NCBI GenBank assembly: GCA_963576475.1
Contig: OY754982.1
Span: 21,812,336 to 21,876,335, forward strand
Direction of reading: 5' to 3'
Source of the DNA: Molanna angustata
Lineage: Eukaryota > Arthropoda > Insecta > Trichoptera > Molannidae
Length of the DNA stretch: 64,000 nucleotides
Part shown: in pieces, positions 11,640 to 25,700 of the stretch
How positions within the stretch are numbered: position 1 is the first letter of the stretch
Layout of the letters: each line of letters begins with the position of its first letter
Notes under the pieces: model-generated
The model's database searches: none
The model's input: only the letters and a program-made list of their open reading frames with translations
Told to the model about the DNA's origin: nothing
Translations under genes and position numbers: made by a program

Positions 11640-12420
11640 TGAATGAAAATATAGGTACTATAATCCTTCGCGGGCACTGCCCCGTTTTGCTCGAAATTAG
11701 CATACATTCAGCGTGTACGGCGAGCTGCGGCGGCAGCGGGCGGTCGCGTGTATGGGTTCTCCGGGCACAAGTCGACTGTGACCGAGAAATGAAATATTTC
11801 ATAGAATCTTGCTTGGAGGAATAATAGGAATCTTGCTTGTTTTACAAAGCAGGTAGGTTTAAATACTTTCGCTAAATATACTACAGGCGTAAAACGGCAA
11901 ACATTAATTAGAAAAATAATGTGTTCTCAAAATTTAATTACATACATTTTTTGGAATCTTTTGAACAAAGTGTTTGGGAGGGCTGAGCCCGAGAGACTTT
12001 TAGGAAGAGCCACTGCATTGAGATGACTTTGATACCTATCTTCAAAATATCACTTAGAACATAACCATCGAGACATCGGTCGGGCCCTACCCCTGGAGCC
12101 ATGAGGACCTGTCCTGAAGTGCCAGCGATAGACGTCGCAGCACCATTCCAGGTGGAGTGCTGTCGCGGTCTTAGAGAGTAGCGAATCCTGTATCGGAAAG
12201 AGCTCCGGTGTCATTGGGTGGCGCTCGTCTTGGAGCCGCAGCCTGCAATGACACTCTTGAGCCCTGCTGCCCCGAGGACACCTGCCCAGCCGTTGCGGTT
12301 CCCGATATGACCACTCAACCAGCATCTGTTGCTGTTCGGGACAGGGGAAGCATTTCCCTGGTATCCTGCCCCCAACAACCAACTATGACGTCTGTCCTGG
12401 AATTGGATGTGCCCATGCAT
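11640..12420. other. Two GC-rich islands of unknown origin
   Basis: About 11655-11790 and 12050-12420 have markedly higher GC than the AT-rich surroundings. Open frames exist on both strands in the second island (for example 12050-12382 minus), but I recognise no domain. They may be remnants of a mobile element's coding region or old CpG-rich sequence. Confidence 0.35.
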
Positions 12421-13790
12421 GGCCAGGAAGAGACAAGACAATATGTGCTCATAATGAACAATAATAATTTTTGTGACAATTATAATTTTCTGTGATATTT
12501 TCAACTGTGATTTTATGTATTAACAATAATTGTGTTTCAATCGTGCATTGAATTCGTGGCGTCCTAAATTATATTTATTTATTTATTTATTTGGCACGAT
12601 ACATAATTAAATTATACATCATACAGCGTTAAGTACCTATAAAACAACATTATTTCAATATCACAGTGATAATATATCCTAAATTTAATACTAGGTTGTT
12701 GTTATTATTAAAGGTATAAAGTAAGCAAGATAAGAACATAAAATACTGTATTATTATCATCTAAATTGTGACGTCCTTAATTTTTAATTTATTGTAGACT
12801 GATTTTTTATTTTATTTTGTGACATAATCATGTCGTCTGACCTTTGACTATAAACAATTTGACATTCTTTTTTATAGACAGACCACGATTGCATTTAGTA
12901 ATATTTTTTTATAAATTTAAATTTTGACATATGAAATTGTGCTTTGACCTGATATTGACATTTAAGTGAGTTCGTCCTTAAAGCGTCCTGAGAGGAGGGT
13001 ATCACTAGTTCAATGGGAATCTATTATTTAAAATTAATAAATATTGAGAATTGATGTTGTACTTTTTTTACTTTATGCTGACAAGATTTATAAAACGGAG
13101 ACCAAATTACTGAATTATATTCTTATCTACTTCTAACTAATGCAACATACAACATTTTGAACGAGTTTGGTGAGTTAAAATCTCTTTCCGTACGCAATAT
13201 AAACCCTAAGCATTATATAGCTTTTATACAATATTAATCCAAAGTTTGTATATAATTACGTCAAAATTGTTCAAATAAAATATTGTTCATTTTGCCCTAT
13301 TTATCTTTTTTATGTGCTGCCATTACATAGAGAAATTCAAAACATATTTAGTAATATATGTGGCCTCAATTCTGGGCTACATAGCTTACTATCTCTTTCT
13401 CGGACAACATTTTTTTTATAAGATAGAAAGAGATAACGTAATATTTCTGATAACAGGTTTTGATATGGCCAGTGCTATTTCAATGTTCAACGCTGCGAGT
13501 GAATTTACTTTTAGTAATTTGTATGATTTTCTTCTCATTTTAAAGGTTGCTCCGTTATATTGACGAAAATATTCCGAGCATTAATGAAACGTGTAGTGTA
13601 TTAAAATAAACAAGGACTATATTGTTTTAATTTTTGTTCAGCGATAACTCAGATCAACATATTTTATCGATTACTTTGAGTGCACCCAGTTGTATTTCGG
13701 CGAAGTCCCATAAAATTATTTTGACATTCATGATCTAAATTAGTGTTTGCCCCAGGTGATATTTCGAAAGCCCGTATCGAAAAATAAAAC

Positions 13791-16700
13791 ATGGTGAGCA
13801 TGTTTTTTTATTAAATGTCTACAGTATGCATTGTCCTAGAAAATCAGATATAAAAACTTTGTTAAAATTTGAAGTTTACGATCCATCTGGGCCATGTAAA
13901 TATGATTGTTGCTGCCTGGGTGCTTGTCTATTTTAAAATTGGGCTGAAGCGTATGCTTATAAGGATTTACACTTAAATATATTTCATTATTTATTCAGAT
14001 ATGACGATGATTCGTAATTTATTTTTCAGGGCAATGAGACATCAATTCCCATGGAGTTATGCTCCAATTGTACGTATTCACTTTTTTATTCATATTGTAC
14101 AATAATATCTTGATCTTTTATGTCATATTTGGTTGTTTTTTCGTTTATTTCTTATTTGTGCCTTTCAAGGTCTTTGAATAATTCCTTTTGAAAACATAAT
14201 ATTATAATCTAGCACATTGTACCTGTCTTTCAAAATGACAACTTACAAATAGAATTGATCAATTCTTGGTGACCTTATGTTAATATTCCCTTCTCCTTTA
14301 AATCATACAAATAAAACTAATAATTAGCACATTGTTGCTATATTTGCTACAATACCCAACTTATTTCATTTTTATGATACAATTACTCTTTCAATTTTTA
14401 ATATCTTTAAAATTAATCCATATTACATACTTGTCTTAACTCATTATAATGTTTTAGGTAAACCATTTGATCGACTAATGTCACTGATAATAACATTTAT
14501 TTTCTCCAAAAATAAATAATTGAGTAGGTACCATTTTGATGTTTGAATAATTGTTGTAAATCATAACATATAAACAAATTTGATTTTTTCCTTTGCAACT
14601 AAATGTCCAATCACTTCACTTATATTTAATGCATAAAGCAAATATATATGTTACTTTGATAATCTTTTTGTTCCGATTTTAAATGTTTAATTTTTTTATT
14701 ATTTCAACTGTCGAAAAATGTTATTATCATGGCGACATTACGTTCAGGGTTTAGCATTTTTCAATAATATTATGTTACCCTATTAATAATGTGTTTTGTT
14801 TTATATAACCTGAAAAACAAATGTTATTCGATTGTTTGTCATTTGTTTTTCAGCAAGACTGAATTGCATTGATTTGAAAGCGGAGAACTGTAAGTGGCAG
14901 TTACTGCTAAAACAATATACTTACGTGAATGTTAGTTGTGTATGGCTTAATGTTCTGAAGAGACTATGCTTTTTTGTCATCGGAATATCACGTTTCCGTG
15001 CGGTCAACCTGTTTTCTGCACATTTCAATAGTTATTTATGTGCAAGTAGACGGTTGACATGTTTTTTTATTGGTTAGCGTATAATTTTTAAACACTTATA
15101 CATAGGGACCTGAAAATTTCGGTGTTTATAGCAACAATTATGAATTTATAGTTATATACATCGATATTGCTTTTAAAATAGTTTTTTTTAATGAAAAGAT
15201 GGAATCTTTGAGGTCGGTTATCATAAACCTCATCCTCCAAGTCATTGTGCAATAAAAGAGAGTACAATTTTTCTTTAAATATTTAAACCTTTTTTTTCTT
15301 TAGATATTACTTGAAGTTTGAGATTTGAAACATGAACATTTGATAATTAGCCACATATACAGTACTCAATACTAAGGGCCGTATTTATAAACTATTCTCA
15401 GTGCTCAAGTCAATACTTAGCACACAGAAATTTATGCAATTTGTCATGCTAAGCATTGAGAAATTTCTTTTACGACTTGTACGTTTTATAAATTCAGGCT
15501 TATCACTGGAAGTGAGAAATTTCTTAAGCTGTATTGTTTCAGCAACAATTTAAGTAGAAGTTTAGTTAAAATATTTTGATTTGTTTCTTTTTGTTGTTTC
15601 ATTCATTTAGTTTCATCAAACACTGTTTTGAACATTTTGTTTTAAGTTAAAATAATACTTTCTTGAAAGTAATTAAGTAATAGAAAGTATTTAAAAAAAT
15701 ACTTAGTTTTTTTTGTCAGCCTTAGTGGCTCAGTTGTTTAGGTATCTGACTGCCGATCCAAGATTCCCGGGTTTGATTCCCGGTGGATACACAGTTTTTA
15801 ATCGTTTTTGCAATCTGGATCTGTGAGACGGTTAATATCATAAGTCTCCAGAATGTGGCAACTTTTTATGGGGTGCGTGTTAAATTGATATTTGACATAG
15901 CACCTGTTAGTTGCCCGAGAAGTAATATAAAATAAAAGAATTCAGCCTTAGTTTCTCCAGTGGGTTATTCAATTCATATTTCACTCAATATTCTATATCG
16001 AATTGTGATATTAAAACTCATTACATATATTAAAAATGTTATTCAGTTCAAATAAAAAAAGACGCCAGATAATATTTTAAAACATTTATAATTACTTAAA
16101 AAGAAGTTATTGCTTTGTTCATTATATTCTTTATTATATTACAAATAGAATTTGTAAAATTGACAAAAACGATAGATCTGTATCCAATCAGAAAATATAA
16201 TGTATTTGTGGAATAATCCTAATCAGTCAGCTTAAATATATCAAATTTATTCATAAGTTATCCTCTTTATAGGGTGGATTGCCTACATTAATATTCAAAA
16301 TAGATTACTGCATCCGTTTGAGGAAAACTTTAATTTTATTTATATTTTATTTCACTCTAGTTTAAATAATTCATATACTTATATATATTTTTTTTTAAAA
16401 CACATTATTGGGGCTTCATATTTTGAAACTAAAATCGTCATGGAATAATTCTCAAAGTTATTTTTCGATCTGTCATAGATAATTTTTAGTTAGGATATGT
16501 CATTATTTAATAATGCCAACCCGTGAGAGCATGTTGCCTCGCAAATCGAGTTCAAATACATTTTCTACCCTCGTAAATTCACAATTCATTGTCCTTGATA
16601 AATATTGCTAACTTGGTATGTCTTTGTTTAAAAAGTAGTAAGGCAAATTATTATTATTTTTTATAGCTATGCTAATTACTAAGAAACATTTTTTTATGTA

Positions 16701-19700
16701 GTCAATCGTGAAAAATTCAGGTCCCTAACGATAACGAATTTTATAAGAACGTTACAACCGAATTATGTATACTTTTAATTGAGCAATAAAAAAACATAGT
16801 TTTTTCTGACTTGGCCGTAGATTGCATACAAAATGCATCTCAATATTTATTAGATGTTTCACTTAACCCCACTCCATGTGTGTTCAATGTATATATATTA
16901 TATGGTAATTCATGTTTTTGTAGATGCCACACACATACACTTATGCCTATATATTTTTGTGAGCTAAATTATTTATGTATATATAGGTGTTACCAAAACA
17001 AAGCAGTAGATTGTGTTGATTAATAAATAGATACCAACATTAGAATTGTGAAATTTTTTCTGAGCAATTTACAAATTGAACAAATTATTTTTACTATAAT
17101 TATTATTGTGTCGTATACCTACAATCGATTTGATAATTGATTTTGTGTGAAGGTTTATTCTCACTTGGTTGTAATTGGATAATCATAGTGGAAGAGTGAA
17201 CTGATATTGTTTAATATAAACTCAGCATCTCTGCATATCGAATATTCAATATCCTGAAATCATGTTTAGTGATGATACGCTGAATGTGCTATTATTTTTG
17301 TGAAATTGTCACATTTATCATACGACATTGACTTTGAACAAATCGTAATTGTGAAAAACCTATCCATAAATCAGAGTTAGTACAATTAAATTTCCCTCCT
17401 ATGAAATTTTCTAATGGATGAAATGACATTTAAACATCCAAAGGTTTATTTTGATTTTCTTCCATAAAAAAAAATGACAAATGGGATATTAGGATATTAT
17501 TTTTTATTCAATCGAACTTAAAATGTTTAATGAAATTTAAAGATGTTTTTCGTCGTTTATTACACATACTAGTTGCAAACATTGATATTAATTAAGTTTA
17601 GCATATTTCAATGTTATCATTTTTTATTTGTTTAATTTATCTGTATAATTTTACAATGGGCCGACTCCTCGGCTGTAATTAGAAAAGCATGCTTTATATT
17701 GTTTAAGATAACACACTGAAGTTGATATGAGACCACAAAACATTACACAGTAACCACAAGAACTGTTCAAAAAATATAAAACGCAGAAAATAATAGTGTT
17801 AATATACTTCCCAATCAATTGAGAATCAAACGCTTTTATCATTTGCATGAACATGGATATCCTTAGATGATTTAGTTTTTGAAAAATTAGATTTTTCACA
17901 CATTAAATTCATTTGCTAGAAACCATATTATAGTGCTCAGGTTGTTAGCTTTTGTGTAAATAAGATTGATGCATATGAGGAACATGGATTTATTCTATAT
18001 ATTCTTATATGCAGAATTGCAACCATCAAAAATATATACAATTCAATCTAATCTCAAAATCACTACATATTACTTTTGTAGTAGTGTACAAATTGTCGAT
18101 ACTTAATATCAAAATGTCGTTTTGTATTTTATTTGAGGTTGTCAAATACTTAGTTAAAGAAATGAATCTCATGTCACGTAATGTACAATACATTACTTGT
18201 TTCTTTTGCAGGTGTTGAATGTTTATTGTATCCTATACTTGACATATAAGTTGAAATAATATTGATATGTGAAAATTATAACAGATTACATTTTGTGTAC
18301 AATAAGTTATGATTCTATGTAAGGAAATGATATAATTTTATATCCATTGTAGATATTTCCTTATAACATGATGTAATTTTAGTCTTTATAATTTGTTAAT
18401 ACATCATATTTAGGTTGGGTTCGTCTTGTGATTACATCTTTGGTGTTTGTTCAATACATAACATCAAATTTTTCCCTATCCTGTCATATATCCTAACAGG
18501 AAGCCAAGGCTCCGGTTAGGATATATGTTCAATTTGGGCTTAAGGGTCATCGGAGAGATATTTTTAAATTCTAACAAATGTCATAGATGATTAATTTAAT
18601 CAGAATGTGGTAATATTTATTCTTTCAAAGCCCATAATAATAATAAACACTTCATTGCACCCTGCGCAAGTGACGAGTTTATTGCCATATGGCAATTTCT
18701 TCCAAGTAATCAGTGTTTCCAGCCCAGAGAAGCAATTTTAGTGTGAGAAAATTTAAATAAATTTCTCCTCTGCTGGGGATCGAACCCAGGACGCCCGCAC
18801 AGAAATTAAACGGCCAAACCACACTAAATTTTCAATCTTATATTCACAGTCCTAGGTAACTAAATACTAACTCCCAACCTCACTGGAGTATTTAACAATT
18901 GCATTGCAGAGACATCACTAACTAAATACTACCCCGAACTTAAGGTCAATGTCATGATTCTTCTGAAATTCCAGCAAATTTTCGCCATCTCGTATAGATC
19001 GCTGAAAACTCTGGGTATTTGATTTGACAAAATTACTAAATACATATTCAACAAAGTCGCTAAAATCGTCATTCATCGAAAACATCTCGTATATTAGTAT
19101 TAAACCACTCGAAAGGTTCCTCGCGATCAACCTTACTTTTTGGCAGTTTGCAAATGTAAGTTTACGCTGACGCGCATGCGCTAAGTATATATGTTTCTGC
19201 AATGCAATTATCATACAAAAACTTCGTAGCATCCTTTAGTTAGGTAGCCACATGATCTCCTAACTTTAGTGAGCGACTGTGCAATGAAAACATGGTTAGT
19301 ATTTAGTATTTAGGTCAGACTCTGTATTTGGGACATAGAGTACAGTTGTTTAATTTTATTCTTAGCTCTAATTAAAATCTGACCTCTGAACTGTTTATCA
19401 ATTTTCACAGAATTTATTATCATATTTATTTATTTCCTTTGCAGGCTCTTTTTTTTATTATAAAAAAAATAATAGAAAATATTATTGGAATAATCCCATG
19501 GTAATATGCATCTACATAATATGTGTTGTCACCTGTCTGTACGTACTGGAATTTTGCTATTGATTTTTAACTTACTTCCCGAACAGTTAGATCTCCGAAT
19601 TTTTCATAATCTGTGTATTACTGATGACAATGCGTGTTGAAACCGTTTCCAACATGATTCATTTGATGAAATTGAACAATTTTGTATTTCATACAAACTT

Positions 19701-22700
19701 AATGTAATTGTTTTATTACCATTTATATTGTTTCACGATAGATTATGTTCTGTATTTGAATTTGTTTGCTATATAAAACATGGCAGTATGAATGTTTACA
19801 ATCTACGGACTGACATGAATTATTTTTTTATTCTTCATTTCAACGCGAAGATAAATTTGAATAGTGTGTCCTCAGGGGGGCAAGTCTGGTCCAACCGGCG
19901 AAATCAAAACCCCCGTGATTACCTATATCATGGATATAATTATTATATGGAGTTCTATAATATCTTTAGATGTCATAGAACTCCATATGATAATTATGAT
20001 AATTATTATTATTATTATTATTTATTACTTCTCGGGCAACTAACAGGTACTATGTCAAATATTAATTTAACACGCACCCAATAACAAGTTGCCACATTCT
20101 GGAGACTTACGATATTAATCGTCTCACAGATCCAGACTGAAAACGCAATTAAAAACTGTGTCTCCACCAGGAATCGAACCCGGGACCTTTAGATCAGCAG
20201 TCAGATACCCAACCAACTGATCCATGAAGGCAGACATGATATTAATAATTATATCCATGATATGGGTAATCATGAGGGTTTTGATTTCACCTTGCCCCCA
20301 GATTTTTTTTATTTACTTGTTGATTTTGCTTTATCTTGATATGGTAGAGTTGTGTGTTAGTCACATCCCAGTCACCGATTTATTCGACTGGTTAGATAAA
20401 CTAGTTTTCATTTAAATTGAAATCAATCTGCCGTATGTGATTTTATTGAGAAGATACAGCAACAAAAAAATATACAGCACCCGACCTTTGATATTTAACT
20501 GAGAATTATCATCAATCAATTTAAATGTTTGATATTTAACTGAGAATTATCATCAATCAATTTAAATGTTTGATATTTAACTGAGAATTATCATCAATCA
20601 ATTTAAATGTTTGATATTTAACTGAGAATTATCATCAATCAATTTAAATGTTTGATATTTAACTGAGAATTATCATCAATCAATTTAAATGTTTGATATT
20701 TAACTGAGAATTATCATCAATCAATTTAAATGTTTGATATTTAACTGAGAATTATCATCAATCAATTTAAATGTTTGATATTTAACTGAGAATTATCATC
20801 AATCAATTTAAATGTTTGATATTTAACTGAGAATTATCATCAATCAATTTAAATGTTTGATATTTAACTGAGAATTATCATCAATCAATTTAAATGTTTG
20901 ATATTTAACTGAGAATTATCATCAATCAATTTAAATGTTTGATATTTAACTGAGAATTATCATCAATCAATTTAAATGTTTGATATTTAACTGAGAATTA
21001 TCATCAATCAATTTAAATGTTTGATATTTAACTGAGAATTATCATCAATCAATTTAAATGTTTGCATCTTTGTAATTGCGTCACTTCAATGCAAAGTCAT
21101 TTCCCAAATATATTGATAAATGTACCTTGGACACTTGTTTACAGACAGTCAATGTTGTGACAATACACTAAATTGACTAGGTATACCTCTACTTGCATTC
21201 TATAATGCCATTAATCATCAGGTGGGCAGAGAGAACTGAACACCAGATAGTAGGGAATGTTGATTAATAAGTAAACGACTCAAGGCAGATGGGTCGACGG
21301 CAGAGCGGTTGGTGCGCTGGGCTAGTAAACCAGTGGTTGCGAGTTCCAATCCTGCATCGACCGATTTCATTCACCTATAGCACAAGCATTTATGCTTATT
21401 TTAGGGTACCTAGGAAGATGTATATGTACTTGTTTAACAAGGACATATTCATTTTTTATAAAAAAAAAGATTTTTTTTTAATAAACGTTCATACCATCAC
21501 GGCATATGTCACAATGTGGTGTAACCAGTGCTGGTGTGTATTGACTTGTAAATGGAATCACGACACATGCGTGTATGCCCACACACCAGTCTCGAATCAC
21601 TTAAAAAGGCAACATTCATAATGGGTGGTGAACCTCATTTCTGAACTATGTGAGATGTTAGTGTGCCTGTATTTTTTTTTTTTTTTTTTTTTAACATGTC
21701 TACGTAGGGGACGCCAGCTATTAGGATTTGGGTCCATTTTACTCTTCCGAAGAAGCGCACTACGTAGCGTTGGGAGGGGTTTGCAATCTAGAAAAGAGTT
21801 TATTAATTCGGATTTTAAAAAGACCCGGGTTGTACGAAGATGGAAACACAGAATTCGGAAGATCGTTCCACAGTCGGGCTGCTGTGTTAATAAAGGAGTT
21901 CGAGAAGCGACTTGTTCGTATATGTTGAAGGTCCACTGTGAATGGATGCTGCGATTGAGTGAAGCGAGTGACTCTGTTGCGAGTGGGTGGAGGAGGGACC
22001 AAAGATGCAAGTTCTTTTGAGCAGTTCCCGTGGTAGTATCTATAGAATAAACTTAAAATACCAACTCTGCGTCTGTGTTCTAGTGATTGCAATCCATCAG
22101 TCAGTAATGGATCATCAATCAGACGTATAGCACGCCTTTGGACAGCGTCGAGGGTATTCAGTAGGTATTGGGGGGCGCCACTCCAGAGGTGACTACCATA
22201 TTCAATAATTGGGCGTATTTGCGCTTTGTAGAGTATACAGATCTGGGTCTTAGTAAAATATCTGCGCGCTCTATATAGTACGCTCAATTTTTTGGAGGCG
22301 AGTTTCACCTTAGCTTCGATGGAGCCCTTGTAGTGTAATTGGTTCGTTATAGATACTCCAAGCAGGTCGATAGAGCTGCTGTTAGGTAGGGTGCTTCAGT
22401 TGAAAGACACTTGCAATTCATTGGATTACCCAGCTCTTACATGACACTCGAAAACAATGATTATAGAGTGGAAGCACTATTCTATGTCTGTGCCACACAG
22501 CATAAAATAGTTGTTTACATTACTTTTTGTTAATATCATAGATATTAATTTTTTTTCTTTCAACCCTCCGTCATTTTTACACTGTTGTTAAAGTCTACTG
22601 ATGAATGTAGAAATGAATAAATATCACAATGAAATTGTGAAAGTAAATTTTTCGTAGCGAATTTTTTTAGATACCAACTAGATCTTCTAGTCCAGAGAAG

Positions 22701-25700
22701 CTAGAATTGCTCGAGAAATAATTTGTTTTTTCTATATTCATTTCGCAACAAAATAATTTCTTTCAATATTGGCCTTCATGGCTCAGTTGGTTAGGTATCT
22801 GATTGCTGATTCAGGTCCCAGGTTCGATTCCCGGTGAAGACAATTGTGTCTTCAGTCTTGATCTGTGAGTCTCCAGAATGTGGCAACTTGTTATTGGAAG
22901 CGTGTTAAATTATTATTTTACATAGTACCCGAGAATCAATATAAAATAATATTTTTATATCACGCTATATGATCAGTGATCATTTTCTTTTATTATTTTC
23001 TTTATCATAATACTATTTTACCAAACTTATTTGGGGCTTCACGTTGCTTAGTTGGTTGGAAGAGAATAAACCCCCCTTTAGTGGACTTCATTGAATATAA
23101 ATAAATATATAATCAGTCGTCAATAAATCGCTGGTCGATAATTCGCTCGCTGGTGCGACCTATCGTGCGCCTTTCGTTTTTGACATTCAACAAGTGAACT
23201 ATTTTGTGATCTGTTACTCAAATCAACCACTATCATAATATTATCTATGTTGTATGTTCACGGGCTACAAGATGGTTTATTGGTGAGTCCTTTGCTCCAA
23301 TCCTATATTGGTGTTTTTAACACACACGCATATGTCATATACAATCTCACTATTCAAAACGTGTGTATTCCATTAAAATTTATTTTATATACAGTCCACA
23401 TTTAATGTCGATTCGCAATTCGGTGAAAAGCTTTTAAATTAAATATTTTTTAATTGCATATACGCAAACACTGGATTTTTTCCCTGTCGGGAGTCAAATG
23501 ATATTTTTATTGACAAACTTTTTAACATCTCAACAGAGATGAAGTTGGATATTATAGAAGAACCATGAACTCAAGGCACCTACAGGGCTTATGACCTGTC
23601 ATCGGCTGGTTTACATGATCACTTTTTGCTCTTGCGCAACGTTCACCAATTATGCCTTCTTATTGAGTTCTCTCATCAATGTTATTTTTGAAAGTTCTAT
23701 ATATTTGAATAATGTGTAACAATTCATCTGAAAATAAGGAATTATACTATTGCCATCTATGAAGTAACGAAGAAACCTTTTTTGTCATGCCAATTAGTCT
23801 ATTTGTATCTTCGTTACTTCATAGATAGCAATAGTATAATTCCTTATTTTCAGGTGAATTTTACACATTATTCAAATATATAGAACTTTCAAAAATTTCA
23901 TTGATAAGGGAACTCAATAAGCAGGCATAGTTGATGAATGTTGCGCAAGCGCATAAAGTGATCACTTAAACCAGCCGATGACGGGTCGTAAGACCTGTAG
24001 GTGCCTTGAGTTCCTGGTTCTATAATATTCCAACTTCGTCTCTATTGAGATGTAAAAAAGTTTGTCAATAAAAAAGAAAAGCATTTACATTTTTGGTTTA
24101 CATTTTACATAAAATAGATGTCATCCATTTTCCATCTTATCCACCCTTATATTATATTCTGAAGTCAGCTGTATGATACATTCTCATTTCTCAATCTATT
24201 TTGCATCCAAATTCATTATATAATATAAATGATTTTCATTAAGTATGTAACAATCTCGGGTGTGTAGTGATAATGTGATATGAATAATTTAAATGGATAC
24301 TATCAACTGTATAATAGTGATTCCGTCTAAAAAATTTACATAAGGTTTATGAATAGACTTAACACATTTGTATTCAGGTTACAGCAATCAATGTTACTTT
24401 GAATGTGCTCAGTCTTTGTAATTGGGGCATTATTTTTTTGTTTTTTTTATTTGATATTAAATGTGGGAACCTTAATAATATCCTAAAATTATTAGAGATT
24501 TTATAGCAAAATCAAACATAGTTCGATTACAAAATTGATATAGTGGGGAGTTATGATTTCGCAATTTTTAAGGGTAGGTATTTTGTTTATTGCAGATTAT
24601 CAACTAGTATCATGCTGAGATTGTATTCTGAAAGTTTTATCACAATGTATCTGTGTGTGTGTGTGCTATGTACGGCGTGTTTATTTTACTTTATTGATTA
24701 TAGACTAAAGTACTCATTCGATTCTTTTCAAGTTTTGCAAATATGTATATCTAATACTCGCTTAGACCCCATTAGATTTTGAAGAATATCTGAATAATGC
24801 TTCTCACTTTTTTTAACTGTCAAATATTTCAAAGTGACCCCAAGCTCAGGAAACTTAAAATTTGAAATTATTATTTTCAAATTGGTAAAAAAGCACATCA
24901 CTTTCATAAAATGGCATTGAAGGATTATCAAGTTTTCATAATAAAATATTTAAATAAAAAAATAATTGAACAAACTCATTTAAAAAAAATGCTGAAAATT
25001 TTCCATACAAAGTTTGAATATTTTATGGAGTGACTTGTTAGCGAGGAGTTTAGCGTTTGCCACAACCCACTCGTATTATGTATGTTCAGTGATAACTTTT
25101 TACCACATTGCCCAATCCTTTAAAGGGGATATCTTCCGATTGGTCCCATTTTAGTTAGGTCAAAACCTGATGATGGGATCCATCACGAAATTGTCAAAAA
25201 CTAAAACAAAATGCAAAATAACGACGTTTATATTTTATTTTATAAGAAAGGGATTACTTCTGGGGTGGTTCCATTTAAACTAAACCAAGAGTTTTGATGG
25301 TGGGAATCATGAGGAATTATGGAACTCGTCAATTTTGCTCAAGGATCAAGGATTTGTGTATTACTGAATATGCGAATTGTGTGAAAGATAATATTACTAC
25401 ATACATCCATATCATCATGCCATGTCTCTTATGGGGTGGGCAAAGAGAACCAAAAACCACATTTCCATATTGACATGCATTAATTTGCATCAAGTCAGGT
25501 TTTATATGAAAGACTATGTTTCTTGTAATGTAAAAAAAATGTTAAAAAGTCCATTTTTAGTATCTTAATAAAGCTTAAATAATAATAAATGTATTACTGA
25601 TTCATTTTTTAGTACTGGTACATTTAGTAGATGATTTTGTACAATAATTTTATTTTGAATCAAATAGAGAACAAAAAGGGAATGCTTAAGGGTCGTTTTC

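Larger units (their letters stand above)
7191..13790. other. Divergent interval between eEF1 gamma and calcineurin B
   Basis: This 6.6-kb stretch holds SINEs, repeat family D, a rearranged copia relic and two GC-rich islands, all listed separately. No host gene was recognised. Both promoters should lie at its ends. An 83-codon open frame at 13312-13563 is AT-rich and unrecognised; it is probably chance. Confidence 0.7.

Noticed and set aside
13312..13563. 83-codon open frame upstream of calcineurin B
   Set aside because: AT-rich and hydrophobic by composition, with no recognised family and no splice or start context; probably chance.
18918..19232. 104-codon minus-strand open frame
   Set aside because: No recognised domain; noted only as content of a possible MITE.
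20487..21060. CRISPR-like regular array (also 31803-32538 and 36815-37190)
   Set aside because: Units are contiguous with no unique spacers, and the genome is eukaryotic; these are minisatellites.
21625..22020. 131-codon plus-strand frame
   Set aside because: Antisense of the LINE RT C-terminus, whose minus-strand frame shows clear family motifs.
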